Shown: positions 6,523 through 12,598 of the stretch, in pieces
Numbering within the stretch: position 1 is the stretch's first letter
Layout of the letters: every line of letters begins with the position of its first letter
NCBI GenBank assembly: GCA_003162495.1
Contig: PMOF01000284.1
Coordinates: forward strand, 11,080-23,677
Length of the DNA: 12,598 bases
Direction: 5' to 3'
Source: Acidobacteriaceae bacterium
Lineage (GTDB): Bacteria > Acidobacteriota > Terriglobia > Terriglobales > Acidobacteriaceae
Notes under the pieces: model-generated
Database searches by the model: none
What the model saw: only the letters and a program-made list of their open reading frames with translations
Told to the model about the DNA's origin: nothing
Program-made: the position numbers and the translations under genes

Positions 6523-7119
6523 ATGGCGGCCGGCACAGTTTTGGAAACGATGAGGCGGGCTACGGCAGAGACGGTGGCTGTGCGGGAATTGGAGACTGCC
6601 ACGGAAGAGTTTGCGCGGGTGGTGGCGAGTCACCGACCGCAGATATTCCGGTTTCTGCTGGCGTCGACGCGCGACGTGGACCTGGCGGAGACGCTGACGC
6701 AGGAGTGTTTTCTGAAGGCGCATCGGAACTGGGGGAGCTTTCGCGGCGAGTCGAGCGCGATGACCTGGCTGATGCGGATTGCGATCAACCTGCAGAAGGA
6801 CCACTGGCGGAATCGGCGCATGCAGTTTTGGCGGCATGCGCACACCAACTCTGTGGATGCGGCCGAGGCCGGGGAATGGCTGCCGAGCGGAGAGCGGTCG
6901 GCGGAGCAGCAGATGCTGGCGCGGGAGCAAGTGGGGCGGGTTTGGCAGGCGGTGAAAGGGTTGAGCGAGCGGCAGAGGACGGTGTTTCTGCTGCGCTATG
7001 TGGAGGAGCGGGAGTTGAGCGAGATTGCGCGGGCTACGGGGTTGAGCGAGGGGACGGTGAAGGCGCACCTGTCTCGAGCGGTGGGGAAAGTGCGCGCGGA
7101 ACTGGGAGGGAAGCGATGA
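6523..7119 (+). CDS. ECF-family RNA polymerase sigma factor
   Basis: The 198-residue protein has both domains of a group IV sigma factor. Region 2 covers about residues 33-100 (AETLTQECFLKAHRNW, then MTWLMRIAINLQKDHWRNRR), which binds core polymerase and the -10 element. Region 4 covers about 135-195 (LSERQRTVFLLRYVEERELS, then GLSEGTVKAHLSRAVGKV), the helix-turn-helix for the -35 element. Regions 1 and 3 are absent, as expected. ATG 6523 has AGGG directly against it with no spacing; in-frame ATG 6550, preceded by GGAAACG, is an equally good start and fits the promoter at 6486-6514. The stop codon overlaps the next start (ATGA), so the two proteins are translationally coupled, as is typical for a sigma/anti-sigma pair. 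The specific ECF subgroup cannot be assigned by eye. Confidence 0.93.
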   Translation: MAAGTVLETMRRATAETVAVRELETATEEFARVVASHRPQIFRFLLASTRDVDLAETLTQECFLKAHRNWGSFRGESSAMTWLMRIAINLQKDHWRNRRMQFWRHAHTNSVDAAEAGEWLPSGERSAEQQMLAREQVGRVWQAVKGLSERQRTVFLLRYVEERELSEIARATGLSEGTVKAHLSRAVGKVRAELGGKR

Positions 7120-7562
7120 ATTTCAGGGACAAATGGGCGAACCGGTTGGACGCGCAGGCGGAGCAGGCGCAACAGGTTGCGGCTGAGGCGCGGGATTTGG
7201 CGCTCGAGGAAGCGTTGGCGAACTTCCGCGCCAGCGTGCGGGCATGGAGCGAGGCGGAGATGAGCCGGCCGCGGATGGCGGCGAAAACAGTGCGACAGAG
7301 GAGTTGGCGGCTGGCGGCGGGGTGGGCGCTGGGGTGCGCGCTGTTGGCGGGAGGAGCGGTCGGCGGGGTCTATGAACATCATCAACGGCAGGAGCGGGCG
7401 CGGGTGGCGGCGGCGCGGGCAGCCGAGCAGCAGCGCCTGATGGCCGCCGAGCAGGCTAAGGATACCGAAGAGGATTTGCTGGCCAAGGTCGATAAGGACG
7501 TGTCGCAGGAAGTTCCGAGCGCGATGGAGCCGCTGGCACAGCTGATGGATGAATCGAAGTAA
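7116..7562 (+). CDS. Single-pass membrane protein, probable anti-sigma factor
   Basis: The 148-residue protein begins at the ATG overlapping the sigma stop, with GGGAGGG ideally placed before it. Residues 1-63 are helical and charged (FRASVRAWSEAEMSRPRM at 37-54). Residues 64-86 form one membrane helix (LAAGWALGCALLAGGAVGGV). The rest is an Ala/Arg/Glu-rich, probably coiled segment (90-116) with an acidic tail. The arginine-rich flank before the helix predicts the N-terminus in the cytoplasm, where it could hold the sigma factor, and a periplasmic C-terminus. It has no zinc-binding HxxxCxxC motif, so it is not a ZAS-type anti-sigma factor. The layout recalls CnrY, a small single-pass anti-sigma protein. 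The anti-sigma role is inferred from overlap, topology and context, not from a recognised domain. Confidence 0.75.
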   Translation: MNFRDKWANRLDAQAEQAQQVAAEARDLALEEALANFRASVRAWSEAEMSRPRMAAKTVRQRSWRLAAGWALGCALLAGGAVGGVYEHHQRQERARVAAARAAEQQRLMAAEQAKDTEEDLLAKVDKDVSQEVPSAMEPLAQLMDESK

Positions 7563-7570
7563 CGAACTGG

Positions 7571-7636
7571 ATGGACAACGAAGGCTCGAAACAGGAGCGC
7601 GATTTTGAGCGTATGAAACGGAGAGCAAGACGATGA
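7571..7636 (+). CDS. Possible 21-residue ORF coupled to the Spy-like gene
   Basis: Within the 70-base gap, ATG 7571 opens a frame of 21 codons ending with TGA 7634-7636, which overlaps the next start codon as ATGA, the same arrangement as between the sigma factor and its neighbour. The peptide is highly charged, with an acidic front (MDNEG) and a basic end (MKRRARR). Its own ribosome binding site is weak. It may be a coupling leader or chance. Confidence 0.3.
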   Translation: MDNEGSKQERDFERMKRRARR

Positions 7637-8301
7637 GAGCAGGCATGGCAGTGCGGTTGGGTGTGGCCATTGCGGGAGTTTTGATGGCTGGGTCGGTGCT
7701 GGCTCAGGGGCCGGGTGGCGGAATGAACGGCGGCGGACCGGGCGGCGGACCGGGTGGTGGGCCGGGGTTTGGGGAGCATCGGCCTCCCTTCGAGAGGGCA
7801 TTTGGGCCCGGGGGCGACCACGGACGCTGGTGGAACAATCCCAAGATCGTGGAGAAGTTGAAGCTGACCGACGAGCAGCGGAAGGCGATGGACGCGACGC
7901 TGCTGCAGCATCGCGAAAAGCTGATCGACCTGCGAGCCAGCCTGGAAAAGGCGGAGCTGGCAATGGAACCGCTGATGCAGGAAGATCAGCCGAATGAGGC
8001 CGGGATTCTGGCTCAAATCGATAAGGTGGCGCAGGCTCGGGCGGAGCTGGAAAAGGCGAATGCGCGTTTTCTGCTGGCGATTCGCGGCAAACTGACGCCG
8101 GAGCAGTGGAAGCAGTTGCAGGCCGACCGCGCCAACCGAGGGCTGGGCCGACATGACCGCGAGGACGGCAGACCGGGACGGGAAGGCTGGAGACCGGGCG
8201 GGCAAGATCGGCATCAGGGGCCACCGCCAGCGCCGGGCGCGGGTCCGGCCGGGTCCGGCTCAGGAGAGAGTGCGGCGCCGGGAACGGGAGCCCAGCAGTA
8301 G
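7633..8301 (+). CDS. Spy/CpxP/ZraP-like periplasmic protein (heavy-metal sensor or chaperone type)
   Basis: The 222-residue precursor has a signal peptide (VAIAGVLMAGSVLA, cleavage before QG at about 24/25), so it is periplasmic. A glycine-rich stretch with GGGP repeats (28-47) and a His/Phe/Trp segment (49-68) lead into a helical core of about residues 70-165. This core carries two LTxxQ motifs, LTDEQRK (78-84) and LTPEQWK (154-160), the hallmark of the Spy/CpxP fold. The C-terminal tail (166-222) is low-complexity, rich in G, R, P and H. Family members act as ATP-independent chaperones, as envelope-stress modulators (CpxP) or as metal sensors (ZraP, CnrX). Following an ECF sigma factor and a probable anti-sigma factor, it most likely signals to or is controlled by them. 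A GGAGAG site lies 7 bases before ATG 7633. An intrinsic terminator follows 47 bases after the stop. Confidence 0.85.
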   Translation: MRAGMAVRLGVAIAGVLMAGSVLAQGPGGGMNGGGPGGGPGGGPGFGEHRPPFERAFGPGGDHGRWWNNPKIVEKLKLTDEQRKAMDATLLQHREKLIDLRASLEKAELAMEPLMQEDQPNEAGILAQIDKVAQARAELEKANARFLLAIRGKLTPEQWKQLQADRANRGLGRHDREDGRPGREGWRPGGQDRHQGPPPAPGAGPAGSGSGESAAPGTGAQQ

Positions 8302-8348
8302 CGAGTTTACAAGGCAGAGAGCAGATGCGGTTGATGTTGCGACCGTTG

Positions 8349-8381
8349 GCGGCAAGGGGCGATCCTCTTGCCGCTTTTTTT
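8349..8381 (+). terminator. Intrinsic terminator of the sigma operon
   Basis: GCGGCAAG (8349-8356) pairs perfectly with CTTGCCGC (8367-8374) across a 10-base loop, followed directly by seven Ts (8375-8381). This is a textbook rho-independent terminator and marks the end of the transcription unit. Confidence 0.9.
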
Positions 8382-8527
8382 GCGGATTCTGTCTTGGCAA
8401 CCGGAGCGGGCGGCATCGGCGCTTCCCGGGACAGATTGCATCCAAATAATGGTGAGTTGCATGGGGCGTGCGGGCGCATTTGGCGCTCGGAAGTCCCCGC
8501 GCCCGCGAAGCGAATGAGGTGACCCGT

Positions 8528-8881
8528 ATGAGATCTGATGGCCCCCTGCTCCTGGCTGTTCTGTTTCTGGCTGCCGGGTTGTTTGTGATTTGTGATTATG
8601 GTGTTGGCACGGCTGCTTTTAATGCCGCGTACCCTCTCACGGCGGCGAGCCTGAAACTTTCCATAGCGACCGCGGGACCCGCCGCAATGGGCGGACTAGC
8701 GCTGGTGACGGTGGGGGCGTTGCTTCTGATCCTGGCGCTGTTGTGCGCAATCGTCGGACTGTTCCGGCCGGTTGCTTCTTATCGAGAAGACTCGGCGCGC
8801 CTGGCGATGACGCGGTTGAACCTCGGTGACCACCAAGAGGCGCGGGAAGAGCGGTGGACTGCGTCTTATCCGAAGGAGTGA
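8528..8881 (+). CDS. Small two-TM membrane protein of unknown function
   Basis: I do not recognise this 117-residue protein. It has two hydrophobic helices, about residues 6-25 (PLLLAVLFLAAGLFVICDYG) and 53-79 (ALVTVGALLLILALLCAIVG), joined by a small polar-to-mild loop, and a charged, presumably cytoplasmic tail (EDSARLAMTRLNL..., ending YPKE). The start at 8528 is supported by GAGG about 9 bases upstream; a longer frame to 8468 exists, but its first 20 residues look like read-through of non-coding DNA. It lies beyond the sigma-operon terminator, so it is probably transcribed separately. It converges on the DUF2442 gene. Confidence 0.7.
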   Translation: MRSDGPLLLAVLFLAAGLFVICDYGVGTAAFNAAYPLTAASLKLSIATAGPAAMGGLALVTVGALLLILALLCAIVGLFRPVASYREDSARLAMTRLNLGDHQEAREERWTASYPKE

Positions 8882-8913
8882 CCTGCCGCGATCTTATTGA
8901 GGGTCTCTCGCTA

Positions 8914-8937
8914 TTCGAGGTAGAATCTGGCCTCGAA
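8914..8937. terminator. Possible bidirectional hairpin between convergent genes
   Basis: TTCGAGG (8914-8920) and CCTCGAA (8931-8937) form a 7-bp stem with a 10-base loop, 32 bases after the membrane-protein stop and 37 bases after the DUF2442 stop on the other strand. A real T-run is lacking, so the assignment is by position and stem only. Confidence 0.35.
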
Positions 8938-8974
8938 CGAATTTGGCGAGGAGAGCTGACCCGGTGGAATGCTT

Positions 8975-9406
8975 TCAGGCGCTGGCGGCGCGCGTAATCT
9001 TTGGCCTTCCACCTTTGGCGCCGTTTGCCCGCGCAGCCCGGCGTTTGGCCTCGGTTTTGGCGATGCCGCCTTTCTTACCCAGTTGCGCCATCCAACGACG
9101 GTTTCCATACACGCCTTCGATCAAGGCGGGAACGTACAGGTCAACATCAAGGTCGGGAAAGCTAATGCCCGTTCCATGGCCGAGCAATTCGTAGTTCTGA
9201 ATCTGCTCCGGTGTGGCATTACCCAGGCCCTCTATGTCCTCGATCGGAAGCACAAGCCGGCGGTGGTTGCTCAGCCTGACAATGAGCAGGTTGTGAGCTG
9301 GAATGTGGTCGACTGCCTGCGCCAGCGGATCGCGGTCGTGAATCTTCGCCCTTTCGAGCGCGGCTTCAATTTCGTCATCGGTTGTTGCGACTTCATGCTC
9401 GCTCAT
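8975..9406 (-). CDS. DUF2442-domain protein, probable antitoxin of a DUF4160/DUF2442 pair
   Basis: The 143-residue protein has an acidic start (MSEHEVATTDDEIEAALE) and a DUF2442 core at about residues 33-90 (IPAHNLLIVRLSNHRRLVLP, then a segment ending FPDLDVDLYV). A basic, glycine-rich tail follows (LGKKGGIAKTEAKRRAA, then NGAKGGRPK), which in this family often looks DNA- or nucleic-acid-binding. GGGAG sits 8 bases before ATG 9406. The gene overlaps the end of the DUF4160 gene by 14 bases, so the two are co-transcribed and probably translationally coupled. DUF2442 proteins are predicted antitoxins when paired with DUF4160; this is a prediction for the family, and nothing in the sequence proves toxicity. 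Autorepression through the palindrome at 9666-9686 would be a typical behaviour. Confidence 0.85.
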   Translation of the reverse strand: MSEHEVATTDDEIEAALERAKIHDRDPLAQAVDHIPAHNLLIVRLSNHRRLVLPIEDIEGLGNATPEQIQNYELLGHGTGISFPDLDVDLYVPALIEGVYGNRRWMAQLGKKGGIAKTEAKRRAARANGAKGGRPKITRAASA

Positions 9407-9653
9407 GTTGCTTCTCCCAAATCAATGCCAGTTCCTCAAAGTGGTTCGCGGCCACCGTCAGCACGTGGCGCACATCGGACTTGCTTCCGTTGCTCGGCCT
9501 GACAGCGTCTGTCCTGTCCGCGAGCGAGACCGCGCCGTCTCTTCGAAGATCGACAATTACCTCAACCTCGGCGTGGAAACCATGCACGTGACGAGGCTCG
9601 TGGTCCATCGTGTAGGCCACGAACCTTATGCCTTGGAGGCGGATCGAACCCAT
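9393..9653 (-). CDS. DUF4160-domain protein, probable toxin partner
   Basis: This small 86-residue cytoplasmic protein opens with the family signature: a strand (IRLQGIRFVAYTMD) followed by DHEPRHVHGF at residues 17-26. It continues with AEVEVIVDL and ends in a helix, VLTVAANHFEELALIWEKQH. The conserved histidines (H18, H22, H24, H27) are the likely functional centre. The upstream neighbour and promoter position suggest it is the first gene of a two-gene operon with DUF2442. No Shine-Dalgarno sequence precedes ATG 9653, which fits a leaderless or near-leaderless message from the promoter at 9662-9691. Biochemical activity of DUF4160 is not established to my knowledge; the toxin label is inferred from gene pairing. 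Confidence 0.85.
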   Translation of the reverse strand: MGSIRLQGIRFVAYTMDHEPRHVHGFHAEVEVIVDLRRDGAVSLADRTDAVRPSNGSKSDVRHVLTVAANHFEELALIWEKQHERA

Positions 9654-9661
9654 CTGTTGAC

Positions 9662-9691
9662 ATCATAACCCAAGCTTCTTGGGTTAGACAA
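9662..9691 (-). promoter_or_regulatory. Promoter of the DUF4160/DUF2442 operon with operator in the spacer
   Basis: On the minus strand, TTGTCT (9691-9686) and TATGAT (9667-9662) stand 18 bases apart, a plausible sigma-70 promoter with a 5/6 match at -10. The perfect palindrome with arms TAACCCAAG and CTTGGGTTA and a 3-base centre (9666-9686) fills the spacer, where a bound repressor would block polymerase. The predicted start near 9655 is two bases before the ATG. Confidence 0.5.
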
Positions 9692-9726
9692 GGAGGACGG
9701 CCGCAGCAAATTGAGGGCTGTGGTTT

Positions 9727-9761
9727 CCCACCCATTTCGCAAAGAGCGCTCAATGGATGGG
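9727..9761. repeat. REP-like hairpin downstream of the GH3 gene
   Basis: CCCACCCATT (9727-9736) pairs with AATGGATGGG (9752-9761) with one mismatch; an inner CGC-AAAGA-GCG extends the structure. Similar 'GGTGCCCCATcc...GGGTGGGA' hairpins are, as I recall, dispersed in acidobacterial genomes. It lies 27 bases past the GH3 stop and may protect that mRNA end or reduce read-through to the DUF4160 operon. Confidence 0.5.
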
Positions 9762-9787
9762 GCACCCGGCCGGCGAGGGTTTGGAAG

Positions 9788-12508
9788 CTACTTCGGCAGG
9801 GGCTGGGAGCCGGTGATGGTGAAGACGGCTTCGGATTTGGATTCGGATTCCTGGGGCTGGGCGCCCCCGACGGTCAGGGTGTACTGGCCGGGCAGGATGG
9901 AGCGATTGCCCTGCTCGTCGACGCTGGACAGCGAGCGGGGATCGATGGAGAGGGTGACTTCCTGTGCCGATCCGCGGCGGATGTTGATGCGCTGGAAACT
10001 CACCAGGGAATGGATGGGGCCGTCGTTCTGCGGGGTCTTGAGGTAGGCTTCGACGACCTCTTCGCCGGCGACAGTGCCAGCATTTGTGACGGTGACGGTG
10101 GCGGTGAGGGGGTCGCCCGCTGTCAGGGAATCGGCGGAGAGCTTAAGCGGGCCATAGGTGAATTTGGAGTAGCTGAGGCCGTAGCCAAAGCCCCAAAGGG
10201 GTTTGCCCTCAAAATAGCGGTAGGTGCGGCCTTTGAGTCCGTAGTCGGTGAAGGCGGGCAGGCCGTCGAGCGAGGCGTAGAAGGTGACGGGCAGGCGTCC
10301 GGCGGGATTGTTTTCGCCGGCGAGGGTGCGGGCAACGGCGGTGCCCCCTTCGACGCCGGGATACCAGGCTTCAAGAATGGCGGCGGCGTGTTCTTTGGCC
10401 CAGTTGAGGGCGACGGCGCTGCCACTTTGCAGAACCACGACGATCGGCTTGCCTGTGGCGGCGAGGGCTTCAAGCAGTTTCTGCTGGGGAGCGGGCAGGT
10501 CGAGACTGGTGCGATCGCCGCCGTCAAAGCCGTCGATCTTGATGCGCATTTCTTCGCCTTCGAGCTGGGGCGAGAGGCCGACGAAGGCGACCACGACGTC
10601 GGCTTGCTTGGCGCGGGCCACGGCTTCATCGAGCTGCGCCTGGGCCGGGGCTTCCCACTTGAGGGTCAGGCCGCCGCCTGCCTGATCGCCGGAGTGAGAA
10701 TACTCCATGCGGAAATCGTGGGGGTTAGTGTCAGTAAAGTCGACGGGAATGGAAGCCACTTTGGGGAAGTTCATGACCGGGGGCGCAGAGGGCGACGCGC
10801 CGGGAGCGGCCTTGAAGTTGCCCATGGAGGCGAGGTCGTTTCCCTGGCGCAGGCTGCCCTCTGAGAGGACTTTGCCATCGAGGATGAAGCGGTAGGACTC
10901 GACCGGGGAATAAGGGAAGCTGTCAGCGGGCTCGAGGGTGAAGACGTAGTGGCCGGAGGCGGGGACGGCGAGCTTGCCGGACCAGCGGACGGAATAGCCG
11001 GGCGTGAGCAGTTGGGGTACCGGCTCGGCATTTTCCCAGTCGGCTTGCACTTCGGGCAGGATGGCGGTGGCGACCGGGCGGCCGGTCCAGTCCGGGGTGG
11101 CGAAGAACTCAGTCTTCAGGCCTTTGTTGAGTCCGAAGGCGGTGCGGGGAACGGGGACGCCGACGCCGGCAGCGAGCGTTGAACCCTGCGCATAGAGGAT
11201 GGGCGAAGCGCGGAACTGCTGGATTACGCCGTCGAGCGGAGTGATGGGATGAACGGGCGTGCCGACATAGTTGCCGAGGATGGAGGGGAGCAGATCGGCG
11301 GTGGGGCCGATGACGGCGATATGTCCGGGCGCAGATTTAAGCGGCAGAGTGCCGTCGTTCTTGAGCAGCACGATGCTTTCTTCGGCGGCTTTGAGCGAGG
11401 TCTGGCGATTGGCGCTGGATGCGTCGGCGCTGAAGGGAACGGAATCGAGGGGATTGGAGCCTTGCGGATCGAAGAGGCCGAGTTGGAAGCGGGCGGTGTA
11501 GAGGCGCTCGGCGGCCTGGGTGACCAGATCTTCGCCGACCAGGCCCTGGTGAACGGCATCGGCGAGAGAGTTGAATCCGGGGGTCCAGATGCTGCAGGAT
11601 AGATCGGTGCCGGCCTCAAGAGCGAGTGCGGCGGAGTGCGCGATGTCGGCGGTTTTCTTGTGTCCCTGGTACACATCGACGATGGCTCCGCAATCGGAGA
11701 CAACGAAACCTTTGAAGCCCCAGGCGTCGCGAAGATGCTCCTTGAGCAGCATCTTGTTGGTGCAGGCGGGCCACTCGTCGATGGAGTTGTAAGCGCACAT
11801 GACCGACTGCACGTGGCCCTCGGTGACGGTGGCGCGGAAGGCGGGCAGATAGGTTTCTTCGAGGTCGCGCGGGCTGGGGTCTATGTTGAATCCGTGGCGC
11901 AGGGTTTCAGGGCCGCTGTGCACTGCAAAGTGCTTGCTAGTGGCCACGGCGCGGAGGTGGTTGAGGTCGCCGCCCTGCACGCCGGCGATAAAGGATACAC
12001 CCAGCCTGGAGGTGAGGAACGGATCTTCGCCATAGGTCTCCTGGCCGCGGCCCCAGCGGGGATCGCGGAAGATGTTGATGTTGGGCGACCAGAACGTGAG
12101 GCCGAAGAAGATGCGGTGGTTGTCTTCGCGCTGGGCCTGGTTGTACTTGGCGCGAGCCTCGGTGGAGATGACGTAACCCATGCTGTGGACCATGGCTGGA
12201 TCCCACGTGGCGGCCATGCCGATGGCCTGGGGAAAGACAGTGGAGTAGCCTGCGCGAGCCACGCCGTGGAGGGCTTCGTTCCAGGTCTGGTAATCGGGAA
12301 TGCCGAGGCGCGGGATGGCGGGGGCCCAGTCTTCAAGCTGGCTGGCTTTTTCATTGAGGGTCATGCGGCCGACCAGGTCGTGGGCGCGCTGCGCGGGGGA
12401 GAGGGTCGTGTCCAGGTATGCGGGCTGCTGCGGCTGCTGAGACGGAGCGAAGGAAGAGAAGTAGGCGAATGGCAAAAGCGCAAGAGAGAGCCAGCGGCGA
12501 GACGGCAT
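9788..12508 (-). CDS. Secreted GH3 beta-xylosidase/beta-glucosidase with PA14 insert
   Basis: This complete 906-residue enzyme releases terminal beta-linked xylose or glucose from plant oligosaccharides. A signal peptide spans about residues 1-22. The GH3 N-terminal barrel (about 35-340) contains WNEALHG (76-82), DPRWGR (149-154), SKHFAVHSGP (191-200) and the nucleophile motif VVSDCGAI with D272. The SDC form is commoner in beta-xylosidase-like than in typical SDW beta-glucosidases. The C-terminal sandwich begins near 375 and is interrupted by a PA14 domain at about 455-615 (YSVRWSGKLAVPASGHYVF). It resumes with FVGLSPQLEGEEM (642-654), which should carry the acid/base glutamate, and GGDRTSLDLP. 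A fibronectin-III-like domain (about 798-882) closes the protein. AGAGGA lies 8 bases before ATG 12508. PA14 inserts usually shape or gate the active site. Exact substrate preference cannot be settled from sequence alone. Confidence 0.95.
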   Translation of the reverse strand: MPSRRWLSLALLPFAYFSSFAPSQQPQQPAYLDTTLSPAQRAHDLVGRMTLNEKASQLEDWAPAIPRLGIPDYQTWNEALHGVARAGYSTVFPQAIGMAATWDPAMVHSMGYVISTEARAKYNQAQREDNHRIFFGLTFWSPNINIFRDPRWGRGQETYGEDPFLTSRLGVSFIAGVQGGDLNHLRAVATSKHFAVHSGPETLRHGFNIDPSPRDLEETYLPAFRATVTEGHVQSVMCAYNSIDEWPACTNKMLLKEHLRDAWGFKGFVVSDCGAIVDVYQGHKKTADIAHSAALALEAGTDLSCSIWTPGFNSLADAVHQGLVGEDLVTQAAERLYTARFQLGLFDPQGSNPLDSVPFSADASSANRQTSLKAAEESIVLLKNDGTLPLKSAPGHIAVIGPTADLLPSILGNYVGTPVHPITPLDGVIQQFRASPILYAQGSTLAAGVGVPVPRTAFGLNKGLKTEFFATPDWTGRPVATAILPEVQADWENAEPVPQLLTPGYSVRWSGKLAVPASGHYVFTLEPADSFPYSPVESYRFILDGKVLSEGSLRQGNDLASMGNFKAAPGASPSAPPVMNFPKVASIPVDFTDTNPHDFRMEYSHSGDQAGGGLTLKWEAPAQAQLDEAVARAKQADVVVAFVGLSPQLEGEEMRIKIDGFDGGDRTSLDLPAPQQKLLEALAATGKPIVVVLQSGSAVALNWAKEHAAAILEAWYPGVEGGTAVARTLAGENNPAGRLPVTFYASLDGLPAFTDYGLKGRTYRYFEGKPLWGFGYGLSYSKFTYGPLKLSADSLTAGDPLTATVTVTNAGTVAGEEVVEAYLKTPQNDGPIHSLVSFQRINIRRGSAQEVTLSIDPRSLSSVDEQGNRSILPGQYTLTVGGAQPQESESKSEAVFTITGSQPLPK

Positions 12509-12598
12509 GGTTCGATTCCTCTAAAAAGCAGCGCGCGTGGATGCGCAGCCGTGTGAACTGATTTTGATTGTGCCCGCTCTCGAAAATTGGCCGGGATG

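Noticed and set aside
6474..7562. Single 362-codon + strand protein
   Set aside because: Its first 214 codons are the sigma-factor gene in the wrong frame. Only the last 148 codons, from ATG 7116, look like a protein.
7700..7765. GGCGGACCGGGTGGT-type tandem repeat as a non-coding repeat array
   Set aside because: It stays in frame, encoding the Gly/Pro-rich segment of the mature Spy-like protein, so it is a coding low-complexity region.
9636..9652. GGGTTCGATCC near the DUF4160 start as a tRNA T-arm
   Set aside because: No acceptor stem, anticodon arm or cloverleaf can be formed around it; it codes for the N-terminus of DUF4160.
10010..12556. Large + strand open frames (10010-10864, 11636-12556)
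   Set aside because: Antisense shadows of the GH3 gene, rich in G/A/E codons as expected for the complement of a high-GC gene.

Overview
The window looks like chromosomal DNA of a free-living, GC-rich bacterium, most likely an acidobacterium (Terriglobia/Acidobacteriaceae type). This is an inference. It rests on the PDZ-plus-multi-membrane sensor protein, the secreted GH3 enzyme with a PA14 insert, the sigma/membrane-protein/Spy-like trio, and intergenic repeats of the 'GGGCTGAAGCCC' hairpin and 'AGGGAAC' heptamer kinds. No rRNA, tRNA, CRISPR array, transposase or phage gene was found.

Layout. 1-992 (-): N-terminal part of a PDZ/multi-TM signalling protein, probably a sensor kinase, cut by the window edge. 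993-1559: non-coding, with small palindromes. 1560-3351 (+): a glycosyltransferase-like protein and a SAM-dependent methyltransferase, the latter clearly lower in G+C, probably for surface polysaccharide. 3499-6190 (-): araD (L-ribulose-5-phosphate 4-epimerase), a decayed secreted alpha/beta-hydrolase (one frameshift, one large internal deletion that leaves a stop codon), and a TIP30-like NAD(P)-binding oxidoreductase. 6191-6522: two hairpin repeats whose stems differ by compensatory changes, then a probable ECF-type promoter. 6523-8301 (+): an ECF sigma factor, a single-TM protein (probable anti-sigma factor), a possible 21-residue ORF and a Spy/CpxP/ZraP-like periplasmic protein, closed by a strong intrinsic terminator at 8349-8381. 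8528-8881 (+): a small two-TM protein. 8975-9653 (-): a DUF4160/DUF2442 pair resembling a toxin-antitoxin module, with a perfect palindrome in the spacer of its likely promoter. 9788-12508 (-): a complete secreted GH3 beta-xylosidase/beta-glucosidase.

How they may work together. The 6.5-8.3 kb operon is the most coherent unit. It has the same logic as the CnrYXH metal-sensing system of Cupriavidus (ECF sigma, single-pass membrane anti-sigma, periplasmic helical sensor) and is probably an autoregulated envelope or metal stress circuit. AraD and the GH3 enzyme both fit use of plant pentose polymers, but they are far apart and not in one operon. The other genes look like individually acquired pieces: G-over-C skew of the + strand is strong over araD, the sigma operon and GH3 whatever their orientation, and weak or absent over the other genes.
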